Positions 44,177-56,006 of a stretch of DNA of 64,000 nucleotides are shown here, piece after piece. Both the position numbers and the translations under genes were made by a program. The stretch comes from Bryum argenteum (taxonomy: Eukaryota > Streptophyta > Bryopsida > Bryales > Bryaceae): the NCBI GenBank assembly GCA_037043015.1, contig CM073329.1, positions 7,084,648 through 7,148,647 on the forward strand, read 5' to 3'. The notes beneath the pieces are model-generated. The model made no database searches and was not told where the DNA came from. It saw only the letters and a list, made by a program, of their open reading frames with translations. Every line of letters starts with the position of its first letter. The stretch's first letter is position 1.

Positions 44177-45283
44177 ATGTCGTCATTCAATGTAAGCTTC
44201 GACTTGCAGAATCCATTTCGAGGTTTTTTAAATGGAATTTCGTTCGTTACAGTGACTGCAGTGATCATTCTGAGCTTGCTGTGATGCTGCATTGAGGATT
44301 GGAGCTTGGAGACTGAGGGTTGTGTTTTGATTTTCTGGCAGGGGACGGAGAAGGATATTTTGCAGAACATCGACAGCGACTCATTGACGGTGAAGACTGA
44401 TGATTTGACACCGGGAGACGACAAGGATAATTACGTTCGCGACTCTTCTGACTCGAAGCACGAGTCGAAGGACGGAGTTGAGACGACGACTACGACGAAG
44501 TCGCATTCCGAGAAGCACACTTCGTCTTCGTCGTCGAAGTATTCAGTGACATCGGCGGACGATGAGGTCGAAGCCGCGCTTCGGGCGGCCCGGGAGAATC
44601 GTTCTTCAGGGAAGAGTTCCAAGGATGGTGAGACTGAGACAGCGGGAGAGGAGATTTCGTACAGGGCCAAGAACGTCGGAGATAATGTGAATCGCGCTGC
44701 GGACAAGGCGGGAGACAAGGCTGAGGACGCTGAGGATTATCTTGGTAGAAAAGGTAGGGAGGCTGGCGACAAGGCTCAGGATACCGCTGATCACGTAGGT
44801 GGTAAAGCGAAGGAAGCGAAGGACAATGTTGGACAGAAGGCGAACGAGGCGAAGGATACAGTGAAGGACACCGCCGGAGATATTAAGGGTGAGGCGGATC
44901 GTGCTGCGAGGGCTCATCAACCTCGTGTTGAGGAGGCCAAGGGCGACGCGGGACGCAAGATTGATCACACGAAGGAGAAGGCGGGTGAATTCGCGGGCGC
45001 AGTGCAAGAAACAGCGGGCGCGGCCGGCAATGTGGTGAAGGAGAAGGCAGGACAGGTGCAGGATACCTTGGCGCATGCTTTCGGAGCCACGAAGGAGAAG
45101 GCTGATGAAGGTATGGATGCGATGCAGGACAAGGCTAACCGTGGTGAGTACCATGGCAAGCACGCGCAGGATGAGGCTGCACATGAGGCCAAGGGATTGC
45201 TCGGTGCCGTGCAGAACATTCTCGGTGAAGCGTCCAAGACCATTCAGGATACCGTGAACGTCCCCGGCGAGAACATCGAGTAA
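44177..45283 (+). CDS. Group-3 LEA protein (LEA_4 type)
   Basis: LEA_4 proteins are hydrophilic, disordered proteins that fold into amphipathic helices on drying and protect membranes and proteins during desiccation. I propose two exons, 44177-44191 (MSSFN, donor GTAAGC) and 44342-45283 (acceptor CTGGCAG), giving 318 residues. Residues about 20-80 are acidic and Ser/Thr-rich (TTTTTKSHSEKHTSSSSSK). From about 110 on, Ala/Lys/Glu/Asp/Gly-rich 11-mer repeats run almost to the end (ADKAGDKAEDAEDYL, AKEAKDNVGQKANEAKD, TKEKAGEFAGAVQETAG). No Cys is seen. AATAAA at 45462-45467 is a likely polyadenylation signal. If the first intron were retained, a start at 44306 would give a 325-residue form with an unlike N-terminus; the spliced form is preferred because of the clean splice sites. 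Confidence 0.9.
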
Positions 45284-46641
45284 ATTCGGCTGGAGCTTCA
45301 CCGTTGCAAGTGTGCATATTGTATTTATGCATCATATTTTGTTTTCCTGTATCATTTTTCTATGTCCATCACGCTTTGAAAGAAACTGTGCTCGAGTAGA
45401 CGTGAGACTGCAATCAAGCTTGTCTCCGGAAGCCTCTGTACTATGTTATTGAGATTGATTCAATAAACATGTGTTCCTTGTAATTATATTGGATGTCCTT
45501 TGTGGCATTTTGTGGTCATTTAAGCTGTTCGTAAGATCGTTCAAAATGACGGATTGGGCTTTGATTTCTTCTTTTATCTTAGCTACCATCCACTACGCTA
45601 TGTTACAGAATTCTAGAGGTGACTGAATGAAAGGAAGTTCTTCGCTACAATCAGAAGCGTCTCACTTCCTTCGCAGTTTTTGCTAGTCTGTATGCTGTGT
45701 ACTATTAATGCGAGCGTGCTATCATTCACAAGCACCCACTTTCTATGCTACTCTCTTTCGCTAAATGTTATCTAAATCTTTGAAGACGTCGTTTTCAAAC
45801 GAAATGTTACTGTAATGTACGCACCTGCACACAACCGATCATATCTCTATGAATGAATTGGTCAGTACAGCTACATGATAATATATATATGGAATCAGAA
45901 TATTCATCGGAAGAACAGGCAGCAGAAGTCAAAGTCAATGGCTTTTTTGAACATGTTCTATCGGCAGAGGATATCTTTACACTCAGGGATGAATGGGGAT
46001 ATCTTCACACTGAGGGATGAATGGGGACATCTTCAACAGATTTCGGGTGTCAAACTATTTGATATTGTTCCTTGTAAATATATGCTGATCATTTTGCGAA
46101 TATTTCTTTTTTGGGAGAAATGATGAAAAGAGTATCAAAGAGGATAACAGGATAATCTAAAAATCCTGAAATCTTGTCAATTGTAATACTACAGTACATC
46201 TCATCTTAGTAAACTTATCTGTCAAGACCATGGTTATACGCTCAATTTTAAATTCTCACATATGTGGAATATCAGAGAGCATAGCTAGTCATTTACCGAA
46301 CTTACTGTAGAAGATGAAAATAGCTTCGTTGATATATCATTCATCCATGGGATGGTACCATTCGTTGTTGTTAAAATGTAGCCTTGTGGATGAATCTTAA
46401 TTAGGCAGGAAAATTGTCATGTATAATGACCTAGGATGCGGCCTAAATCTTCCTCTTGTTGTTGTGTAACTCCATTTTAAGCTTCGCAGCCACTCAGTAA
46501 AGCATAAGTTTCTTCAATGTCAAAAGTTCATTTCTGATCCTCACATGGTTGTAATTTTGTCTTTCTATTGTCCAATAGGTTATGGATTACCATATACAAC
46601 CTATTATGTTCGCATGGTTGTAATTTTGTCTTTCTATTGTA
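45284..46641. other. 3' flank of LEA and spacer
   Basis: Beyond the LEA 3' UTR there is no gene. A 28-bp tandem repeat lies at 45969-46037. ATGGTTGTAATTTTGTCTTT is duplicated at about 46548 and 46613; the second copy carries the transposon listed next. Confidence 0.5.
45969..46037. repeat. 28-bp tandem repeat, 2.4 copies
   Basis: GGATATCTTYACACTSAGGG then ATGAATGG occurs at 45969-45996 and 45997-46024, followed by a partial GGACATCTTCAAC. Confidence 0.85.
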
Positions 46642-47604
46642 CAGTACCCACCAACAAGTTTACGTTCAGAGCAAGAAGAGATAACATACCTTCAACTTTC
46701 AAATGATCACCATGTTTGCGAAATCTATCCAAATTGCAAATTATGAAGTATGAAAGAAAGGTAGTGCATTTTTCTTTACCAATTCATGAAAAACCTCCAA
46801 AAAATGTATAAATTCATTCTATAACTTTGGTATCTTTTAACTTACTTTTCAGTATCTACCTCGACTATAATAAAGACCATTACATGGTGAGGTTTGTTAA
46901 GGAAGAGAGTAATAATATCTCTTTATAAATCTCTTTTGATGCCCTTTACATATATGTGGCTCACATTTACAAATATTAAGTTGGGTTGGTGCAAGAAACC
47001 TTCATGTTGTCTCTTATTGAAAAAGTAACATACACATTTTGAAGTGCAATAATTGCTCATAAACTTTTCTTACACATGGGGCTTGGATTAGCACAGAAGA
47101 GATAGTTTCGATAACATTCGCTACATTTCGAGCACTTTGGTGGTAGTTTCATGGAATTTGGTTATTCTAGGTGCTAGATTTGATCATTTGAAGTTGCCCT
47201 TGTTTATTGTGGCATTTACTAAGGGTACAAAAGTCCAATGTTGAGCTTCTTGGGGGCTACAATTCAAGTTCTTTCTAAAAAGCTATTGCATATATTGAAA
47301 GTGTATCGAAGTAGCTTCCATAAAAGATTGTTGAAGTTTTCCATTGTCTCATGCCTTAGCAAAAGTAGCTCTTGATAAGAGCTAAGGGTAATTAGTGAGT
47401 AATATATTAAAAAGTCATATATTGAAATAGAATTTCTAATTTTTATTAAAATTTCTTCAAATGATGGTATAAATTACTACATGATCTCTCCGATACAATT
47501 TGTAATTGGAAATTTGGATTATTTTTGTGAACATGGCAATTGTTCAAAGATTACAACATGTTCTTTTGTTTCACTTCTGAACGTAAACTTGTTGGTGGGT
47601 ACTG
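46642..47604. mobile_element. TA-flanked element with perfect 29-bp TIRs
   Basis: CAGTACCCACCAACAAGTTT plus 9 further bases at 46642-46670 is exactly inverted at 47576-47604, with TA on each side. The flanks TCTTTCTATTG and GGTTATGG...TACCATATACAACCTATT occur uninterrupted about 75 bp to the left (about 46565-46607), giving an empty-site copy. The CAGT start, TA duplication and 963-bp size fit Tc1/mariner. No transposase frame remains, so it is non-autonomous or eroded, although identical TIRs suggest fairly recent activity. Confidence 0.8.
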
Positions 47605-47715
47605 TACAACAGATTATGGGTCTACCATATACAACCTATTGATGTGTATTCTTGCAATCATATTGCCACAACAAAATAAGGATAACTAGTGTGCGCATGT
47701 ATTCCTATTTTAGTA

Positions 47716-49075
47716 GATGAGCCGTGCAAGGATGCTCATGTAATGAAATCAAAAGGAGAGTGTTGCTTGGTATCAAGCAATGATCAATGAACTTGATTCA
47801 TTAAAAAAAAATGAAACATGAACGTGTGTAGTTCTACCGCCTAACTGTAGTACTATCAAAAAGAAATGGGTTTAGAAGGTGAAAGTAAAGGCTAATGGAT
47901 CCACTGAGAAGTTGAAGACACAATTGATTGGGAAAGTCTTTACTCAAACATGTAGCCTTGACTACAATGAGACCTTTGCTCTTACGGCTAAACTTAAATC
48001 TGTTTGGGTATTGTTTTCTATAATTGGTACTACGGTAACTATTTAGAGTTTGTCCAATTTGACATAAGAACAACATATTTCAACTCTAAGATGTTGGAGG
48101 AGATCTACATGGCATTGCTCAATGGACTTGTGGACCACTTTTATGAAAACTTTCCCATCAGGCGAGGCAACGTGTGCCGACTATACAAGGGGCTCTAAGG
48201 GCTCAAGAAGTCTGCTCGGAACAACACAATAAGACCTTTATAGATTTTTTGAAGGCTTAAAGCTTGATTCGGAATAAGACCTGTATAGATCTTATGAAGG
48301 CTTACAGCTTGATTTACAGTTCAGTTGATTCATGCGTGTTTCATACACCCTTTAACCCTATCTTAACCCTCGTTCTATTGGCAGTGGATGATCTTGCCTC
48401 CCCCAAGGACCCAACTTTGCTTTAGAAAATGTTACGCCATGTGAAAACGGCTTTTCAGGTCACTGTTGGTGATGATGATATGTAGGTTGGTTTGATCGAC
48501 CAAATAAGACGATCCACATTATATCAATGAGTACTAATACACTGAGACACTACTCAAGAGATTTGGTTTTTAGTATTCTACACCAATATATACACACGCT
48601 AATTCTTGTGTGCATATTTTACGACCAAGTACTGATTACCGTGAATCTCCACCTCAATTTCAATATCACAAAGTTGTAGATTATTTACTTTAGGTGGCTA
48701 CCCTATTCTTATGTGCAAATTTCACAACCAAGATTACTTCAATTAATCTAATTAATCTCCACTTCAATTTCAATATCAAGAAATTGTAGATTATTTACAT
48801 TATGTGGCTACCCTTAGTCGCGTGGACATTGCTTATGCAGTCTCGGTGGTGGCCTAATTTAGCACTCAGTACTGAACTAATCCTTCATAAACTGCGTGGG
48901 ACTGGTCGGATCCTTCATAAACTGCGTGGGACTCGTGATGTGATATTATATTACTCCGCCAATCCTTGAGCGAAGCATCTCTTCACGACCTGTGCGGACG
49001 ACTTGTGCGGACGCAGATTATTTTGGAGATTTTAACGACCAAAAAGTCGCTTTGGTTGTATCTTGCTTCTTACTG
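47716..49075 (+). pseudogene. Decayed Ty1/copia pol (reverse transcriptase to RNase H)
   Basis: Conceptual reading gives copia landmarks in order, with stops and shifts. First comes WYQAMINELDSLKKNET, a block with KKKWV and KVKANGS, and TCSLDYNETFA (cf. IDYDETF). After a shift, LEEIYMALLNG (cf. LEEEIYM) and VCRLYKGL-stop-GLKKSARN (cf. CKLKKSLYGLKQ) follow. Then come LAVDDLA (cf. YVDDIL), VDYLHYVATLSRVDIAYAV (cf. LTxTRPDIAYAV), ILHKLRGT, and DADYFGDFNDQK (cf. DADWAGD..DRKS). Several segments are internally duplicated, for example the AGATTATTTAC stretch at about 48665 and 48790 and ATCCTTCATAAACTGCGTGG at about 48880 and 48910. No LTRs were identified. It is an old, non-functional plant retrotransposon relic. 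Confidence 0.8.
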
Positions 49076-50652
49076 GTTGTTGCAACCCCACCACCTCCCA
49101 TGTATATTCAATACTTGTGCTTAAAATCCTAAATTATCATAAATAGATAAAATTAATATAAAAGGCAACGGCTTAAGAGAACTTCAGACACATTAAAAAA
49201 TTTCATTTCCTTATTTGAATTTGAAAGTACATAATTCATCAAGAAAATCTCAACCACTTTCATAGGTGGAACTATAGCCATTAAACTAATAGTGTTGTAA
49301 AATTTATATTTAGTGTTGTCTGCACTCATTGATATATAACCGTTACAACTTTTTGGTCGTTAAAATCTCCAAAATTCTTTCAATTGTAGTTCGAAGAACT
49401 ATGAGTACATTAGAAAGCACATACTATCGGAAGAAAATCTAAAGAACAAAGCTTTATCACTATCTACAAAAGACTGTGGTACAAAATTCCAACCCAAATT
49501 TTAGGAAGGTACAACATGTCTTGACTTTGATGGTCCTAAACAGTAGAGCATGTTGTACCCTGCTAGAATTAAGCTCCAAAATCTGCACAAATGGACAATT
49601 CAACAGCAACTAGGTGTGCCGGAGGCATAGATGAGTGATAGTAGACCAAGAATACGTTTTGCTCTTCAAATTTAGTAGGATAATTAGAAGCATCTTTTGG
49701 GAATCCAACCGTATGAATGTCATGATAATTGTACTTTTCTTGGGGAGTGATCAATCCTAATGTTTTTGGTGAGATTGCATGTTAAAAAACCACATGACAA
49801 TGATTTAAATTAGCTGCAGGCTCTTGACATTTTAAGAAAAATGCCAATGATATCACAACTCAAACCTCAACAGTGATTAGAAATGTACATATGTTGCACA
49901 TGCCTCGAAAATGCGGAAAAATTATTTGAGCCAATTGATTGCAATCTGGGTCTCGCTTCTCATTCAAATTTCCATACGCCGCATCTAATTCCACATTGGA
50001 ATCCTTGTAGATCACTAGACATGTCACAAGATGGGCCGTGCAATGTATCATTAGAGAGCCCTCAGAAGTTCAAGGGTTTAACTCTCAACAGCCTCAGACT
50101 ATTTGCATCCTCAGCTTATTTTTAAAACCTACTATCTGGCTGGGCGTTTGGAGATCCTCAGCAATCCAAGCATGACAATGAATCATTAATCAAACTCACT
50201 GTAAAGCATGAAAATTAACACCCAAAATTATAAACATTCCCATCCAGATATCAGAGTTAAAGAAGCAAAAGAAAAGGTTCCAAACTCCAATTACGTCAAC
50301 GGAAGTGGAAATACAAAACTAGTGGTACAAAAAAATCAATGAATCAAAGCCAGCCGAGCAGGCCACGGCCAAGTGATGAGCGCAATTTACAAAACAACCG
50401 ATGCTACAAAACTGTTAGATTCTTTCTTCATGAATGCCTTCCCTACCATCCAATATAATAGGACACCTTTTCCTTGTGCTGCCAAAATCTGCTCGGCAAC
50501 CAACCGATCACACACAAGTACTCGTCCTCCACCACCACCACCTTCACCTTCTTCACGACTAGCTCAAGCATTGACTTACTTGCCAACCTCAAGAATCACC
50601 CAGAAGCTCCAGAATCACCCAAATGGCTCAATCGAAGCTGAGGGCTCAGGGA
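49076..50652. other. Spacer; 3' flank of the PERK gene
   Basis: Short frames only. The last 300 bp are GC-richer and probably include the 3' UTR of the minus-strand receptor kinase. ACAACATG near 49510 and 49550 and the AGTAGAGCATGTTGTACC / GGTACAACATG pair form a weak inverted repeat. Confidence 0.4.
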
Positions 50653-53302
50653 TCATCTTCCTTCACGCAGGCTTTTGCCGGTGCTGAAATCAATGGGGGC
50701 GTACTCCTCGCTGAAGTTTGGCGGGGGAGGGGGCGGCACGAACATGTCCGAAGCCATGCTACCGCTTTCGTCACTCACAAGGTCGGGTCTGGGAGGCGCG
50801 GCGCGCGAAGGAGGCAAGCTCGTGTACTTGTCGGTGGAGAGCGCACTAATCTTCGGCATCGAGGAGCGTCCCGTTCTCACCGAGAGCGGCCCCTTGACGC
50901 GCGTCGTCCCGGAGTTGCCAGGCTTGGGGATAATGGGCTCGAACTCGCTGCTGGAGCCGCCACCACTCGCTAACCCAGTGGCATACTGGCGCCCTGTGTA
51001 AGGCCCGCTCGTATACTCGCTCGTGTACTCGCTGCTGCTCCCATACGGCGCCGAGCTTTTCTTCGCTGCCCGCATCATATCGGCATTGTACGCTTGGGTA
51101 TCGTAGTCACCACCGTAATTGTCGAACTCCGACTCATGCTCTGAGCTGTGCCCTGGTCTCAATCCCTGCTGAATGTTGTTGATATCCTCGCTTTCGAGCG
51201 CGCGCACCACTTGTCCCATTTTGGGTCGCTTGGACGCCGTATGACGAACGCAAGATGCCGCCACTTCGAGGATTTTTAGAGCTTCTTTTGGGTCGTAGTC
51301 GCCGTCCAGTCTTGGATCGATGAGCTCGTCGACGTCGCCGTCGTCGAGGGCGTAGTTGATCAGTGGTCGTGTCCAGTCTACGAGACTTTCCTGTCCCTCA
51401 GGGTTCCGTTGATCGATCGGCTTGCGTCCTGTGATGAGCTCTAAGAGTACCACGCCGAATGAGTACACGTCTGATTTCTCAGTTAGCTTGCCGCTCTGTG
51501 CGTACTCTGGCGCTAAGTACCCGAACGTTCCCATCACGCGCGTTGATACGTGGGTGTGCGTGTCCGACGCCAGCTTCGCTAGCCCGAAATCAGCAACCTG
51601 CACAAAAAGTACGGATAGGTTAAACACCAGTCACAGATTGCACAATATGTACATTTTAGCAGGAACTTTACGAAACGATTCTCACCTGAGCTTCATACTT
51701 GTCATCCAACAAAATATTGGAAGATTTGATATCACGATGAATAATGCGGGGGTGACAATCCTCGTGAAGATATGCTAATCCTCGTGCCGCTCCCAGTGCG
51801 ACTCGCACTCTCATTTCCCATGTCATCACCTGCTTACCATTTCCTAATTTGAAGAAACACAGACAACGTTACTACAAACGGAATTCGGAGCATTTCCATG
51901 ATAAGAAGCTACTATTGTCATTTGCAGATTACGAAATCAATAGTGTGTTGCGAGCATAGGTACCGTAAAGATTGACGTCCAGGGTGCCATTGGGGACGAA
52001 GTCATAGACAAGGAGGCGCTGCTTATCAGCAATGCAGTAACCCACAAGCGAGACCAAATGCCGATGATGCACACGGCTGATGATCTCGACCTCAGCGCGA
52101 AACTCACGATCGCCTTGTCCACCACCGAGAGTGAGCTGCTTCACGGCGACAACCTGTCCATTCGGGAGCTCACCCTTGTAAACCCGACCAAATCCGCCTT
52201 CACCGAGCACATTCTCATTGGCGAATCCATTTGTGGCCACATGAAGCTCCTCGTACGTGAACCAGGATCTTGAGTTCCCTACACTCGAGTTTCCTTCAGG
52301 AAGTGGGGGAATGACGCCACCGTAGGAGCCCGGACCACCTCCTCCGGTTCCGCCAGCTGAGTAGACTCCTGCCTTCGGATCAGCACCACCCATCTTGTAC
52401 GCTGCGGCTCCGTAACCTGCCGCGGCGGCCCCGCCACCGCCACCGGCGCCAGCCGCTGCGTAGGGCAGCACATTCTTCCGAGATCGTCTTTTCTTCTTCC
52501 AGAAGAAGAGAATGGCGAGGATTGCGAGTAGCGCGAGCACGCTGCCCACCCCTGCGATTCCCGCCACTAAACCCGTGCTGATGCTGCTGGATTTGCCGGA
52601 AGATGCCGGCGACGTGGTATTTCCGGGAGGAGGTGGGCTTAATGCGATCGCTGGAGGCGGGCTACGAGTACCAGGAGGAGGAGGGGTCAAGACAACAGGC
52701 GGAGGGGGTGATACCCCCAACGGCGGCGGCGGGGAATCAGCCGGAGGTGGAGCAGGCGGAGTGTCTGCGGGAGGTGGCGGGGTCGCAACGGGAGGAGGAG
52801 GCGAGTTCTCTGGTGGGCTTGCCGCAGGGGGAGGAGGCGAGGTTACTGGTGGAGTTGCCGCAGGGGGAGGAGGAGGCGAGTTTTCTGGTGGAGTTGCCAC
52901 AGGGGGAGGAGGAGATGCAAGCAGGGGTGGTGTGGCAACAGGGGGTGGAGGTGACGCCAAGGGAGGAGTCGCGGGTGGAATCGCAGGTGGAGGCGGATCG
53001 GCCACCACGGGCGCGGGCGCTGGCGGCGTGAGAATGATCGGAGGCGGAGCGTCCACGGGCGGGGGTGGAGGGGGCACCACGGGCGGTTCAGCAGCCGGAG
53101 GTGGTGGAGGGGGCACCACAGGCGGTTCAGCAACCGGAGGTGGTGGTGGTGAAACAGGAGGCGCCGCTAGGTCGGGCGCTGGAGGTGAAACCACCGGTGG
53201 TACCGTGACGGGCGGCTGCGCAACTGGTGGCAGTGTCGTTGCCGGCGGTGGCGTTTCAGCGGGGGTCGGAGGGACCCCCCCTGAAGGAGAAGGCGCCGCC
53301 AT
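50653..53302 (-). CDS. PERK: Proline-rich extensin-like receptor kinase (PERK-like)
   Basis: Plasma-membrane receptor-like kinase with a cell-wall-facing proline-rich domain; PERKs are linked to wall sensing and wounding. Three exons on the minus strand: 53302-51964, 51843-51686, 51597-50653, giving 813 residues with consistent phases. Residues 1-230 are almost wholly Pro/Ala/Val/Ser with many SPPPP and PPPPxA runs. No classical signal peptide precedes them, as usual for PERKs. A transmembrane helix spans about 243-267 ([20 protein letters not shown]), then WKKKRR. A Gly/Ala-rich juxtamembrane stretch precedes [18 protein letters not shown]. Kinase landmarks are GEGGFG 367-372, Lys388, HRD 482-484 with [11 protein letters not shown] 502-504 and [10 protein letters not shown]. 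The RD-type active site is intact. The C-terminal tail is Ser/Gly-rich and ends soon after a second PPPPPPP run. The start is the ATG at 53300-53302, which opens directly into the Pro-rich domain. Confidence 0.93.
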
Positions 53303-55059
53303 ACTTTAAGTCAATGCGCCAAATCAATGCAAATTCTGCACAATCACAACCTCAAAACTCAATGCCATGCCGCATCCCTCAACCCTAAAACGCGAACAAA
53401 CACAATTTTCTGCAGCACGAAATCTAATCCAATTCTAAGCAAAAGTGACAGACAGCATCACAAGAGGCACGCCTACACTTCCGCGTCCTTCTTTTTCTAA
53501 ACGTCCTTTTCGCAACGAATCGATTTCCACATCATTGTCATGTACACCCACATGCTACGCAATGAATGCTCGAATTTGCTACTACAAAACAATAGACAAC
53601 GTCGACATGAAAGCACGTCGTAGCGCCCATGCCATGGAACAGGAACGTAAAGAAGTATATTATCTAAAACTACATTGCTAATGCAGGTCCCCGCACGAAA
53701 ATAGGTTGCGATCCGAATCCGTAACCATCGTTCCAAGTCAAGAATCCAGTCAACAACAAAAGTCAACAATTGCTCTCCCGCAACTATGAACTACAACAAA
53801 ACACCAATGCGGCTTGCCGGCTTAAGTGACCGTCCGCAAGCAACTTACATGCCACCTCGAATGCAGAGCTGAAAGCTGACCGATTTCTCGAAAACCCACC
53901 ACAGGCAGAAGCTCAACGAGCTAAATCAAAGATCTCCATAACCCAATACCACTACTCCACAAACCCAAAACGTAAAGACGAAACCCCGGCGGCTCGAAAA
54001 CGAAAAACTCTCATTCAATCTAAACGCTCCGCCGGTCTCGCATTCCCGAAAGACCTACACTACTACTCGCAAGCTCATCACTCCGATATTCTCTCTCCAA
54101 CCACTTTCCGAAGCTCGAAAACGCAAATTACGCACTCCAAACCTCACATTCCCGAAGACCTATCTCGATCTCCACTCTCTGCAAGTTGGGTCCAGAAGTA
54201 CCTGAATGAAAAAAGCGTTACTCGTCGTTCTTGGCACCTCGGACAAGAAAGAATCCACGCCAAGAAGCTACAAAACGCGGGACGCAACAAACAGGGCGGC
54301 AAGTATGGGGAAAGGTTTGACCCCCAACAACAAAAACTTCGATCACAACCCTCTAAACACGTTTAGCATGCAAGTGAAGCAACAAGGGCACAATGCCCGG
54401 GGGGGGAGGGAAGGGCTAGCCGTGGACTTCGGCTGCTTGCCGCGTTCTCCGATTCGAGGAGCACCGCGACCACGACGCCGTCCGCAACGATAGTCCGTCG
54501 CCAGCTTCCTCGAAAGAGAGGCTCCCTCTCCCATTTCTTTTACTTCCTTTTCCTTTTCCATTGATTTCCTTGGCCCCTTTCCATTGATTTGCTTGGACTT
54601 TCCGGTGATTAGGGTGTTGAACAGGTGTTTGTGGGCTGATGAGACTTGTGTTAGATTTTTTTTCCCACCGAGGTGGTTGCTAAATTTGGACCCTAAATCT
54701 GGGGTGGAAATTGTGGCGGTGCAACAGTGAGTGGTCTATCCTTTTTGCAGTTTTTTCACTTTTTGGTTTTGTGGAGTGGTTTTTCCTCACATGGCTGTTC
54801 ACAGCCGTTGCTGCTTGAATGGGGCCAGCCATGCCCATTCTCTGACTGGCAGTTGATTTTGTTGTGAAGGGTCAAATCAAACTATGTGTTGTAAACAGCT
54901 TTTGAATTGTCATTCACCAGATGTTAGGACATTAATTAATTGAAAAGAAAAAATTCAAAAAAGAAAAAACTGTCTCCCAAGTGAATAGGGTGTATCACAG
55001 AAATGCCTTTTTATCATTGGATCTCATAGAAGCATTTTTTTGCAACCACATGTAGGGGG
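53303..55059. other. Upstream region of the PERK gene
   Basis: On the minus strand this is GC-richer and pyrimidine-containing up to about 54550 (CTCTCTTTCGAGGAAG, CATTGATTTCC repeats at 54555-54595), consistent with promoter and 5' leader. No coding exon was recognised. Confidence 0.4.
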
Positions 55060-55068
55060 CTTGTTCAA

Positions 55069-55284
55069 GGGTAAGCGTTCGTAGCAGCTACCAAGGAGGA
55101 TGGAGGAGGGGTAATGAGCCCCCTGATTTTTTTATGTATAGACATTAAATGCCAAGGAGTACGCTTCCAAGGGTAATTTGGGGTCGCAGACCTCAAATTT
55201 GAATTCAAAATGATCAAAATCGGCCTTGGGAGGTCCCCTTGGATTCTAGGGTGCCTCCTTGGTAGCTGCTACGAACCATTGCCC
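55069..55284. mobile_element. 216-bp foldback MITE with 9-bp target duplication
   Basis: The left end GGGTAAGCGTTCGTAGCAGC then TACCAAGGAGG is inverted at the right as CCTCCTTGGTAGCTGCTACG then AACCATTGCCC. CTTGTTCAA (55060-55068) and CTCGTTCAA (55285-55293) flank it, a 9-bp duplication with one mismatch. The size of the duplication suggests a Mutator-like MITE (8 bp would suggest hAT). A related diverged segment (CAAATTTGAATTCAAAAT, GGGGTCG) is present inverted at about 57950-57995. Confidence 0.8.
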
Positions 55285-55684
55285 CTCGTTCAACGCCTTT
55301 TAGAAGGTTCTCGATGTGATAGGTTAAGAAAGTTGAAGAGTTGTAAAAATCAATGTGATCAAATCTCTTCCTCTTTTGTATACTTCCACCATGGGGTCCG
55401 AGGTTAAATTCTGACAAGAGAGTGGTAACAAGAAAGTCTATGAAATGTCATTGTCTTTCTATGTGCAATTTTACACGTGTGGAAGTGAAAACAAATTATG
55501 TAAAACATGTCATAGTCTTCCATTGTGCAATTTTGCCCATGTTGCCTTAAAAGTGAGATAAATTTGTGTGAAGTGAAAAGCAACAAGAATAAATCTTTTT
55601 TAACACACTATTTAAAAAGTTTTGTTCGTTCATTCTAAACAACAAAAAGAAATTATTCCATTTCCATTTAAGTATCTAGAGATG

Positions 55685-55824
55685 TTAACCCCTAGTATCG
55701 AAAGAGCCCAAAACAAGACGCTCTATAAATCAAAAGTTGCTCTATAATTTTCATCTTGCACTGAGAGAGGGTGGTTTTTTAGACCTTTTGGCAGTTTGGG
55801 GGCCTTTCGATTTTAGGGGTTTTT
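55685..55824. mobile_element. Short element with AACCCCTA termini
   Basis: The left end TTAACCCCTAGTATCGAAAG and right end CCTTTCGATTTTAGGGGTT are inverted; GAGCCCAAAAC and GTTTGGGGGCC are further inside. The left TTAA is intact and the right one is not. About 140 bp, non-coding. Confidence 0.6.
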
Positions 55825-56006
55825 TGACTTGAAATGCAAACACAAAATAATTCGTAATGTAAAGTGTTCCTTCATGAAGCTATTGTAAGAATAGAAATGA
55901 AGGTGGGCCAAATCAAAAGTATCTTAGAGGAAGGAGCTCATTGGTCCTCTATCACTACCAATTTCAAACCTTAAAGTCGCAAGGTCTCATTTCTATGGTT
56001 TTGCTC

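Noticed and set aside
44606..45301. 231-codon minus-strand frame opposite the LEA gene
   Set aside because: Shadow of the Ala/Lys-rich LEA coding sequence; no splice or promoter context.
52512..53309. 265-codon Gly-rich frame on the plus strand
   Set aside because: Exact antisense of the proline-rich domain of the PERK gene (CCN codons read backwards as GGN).
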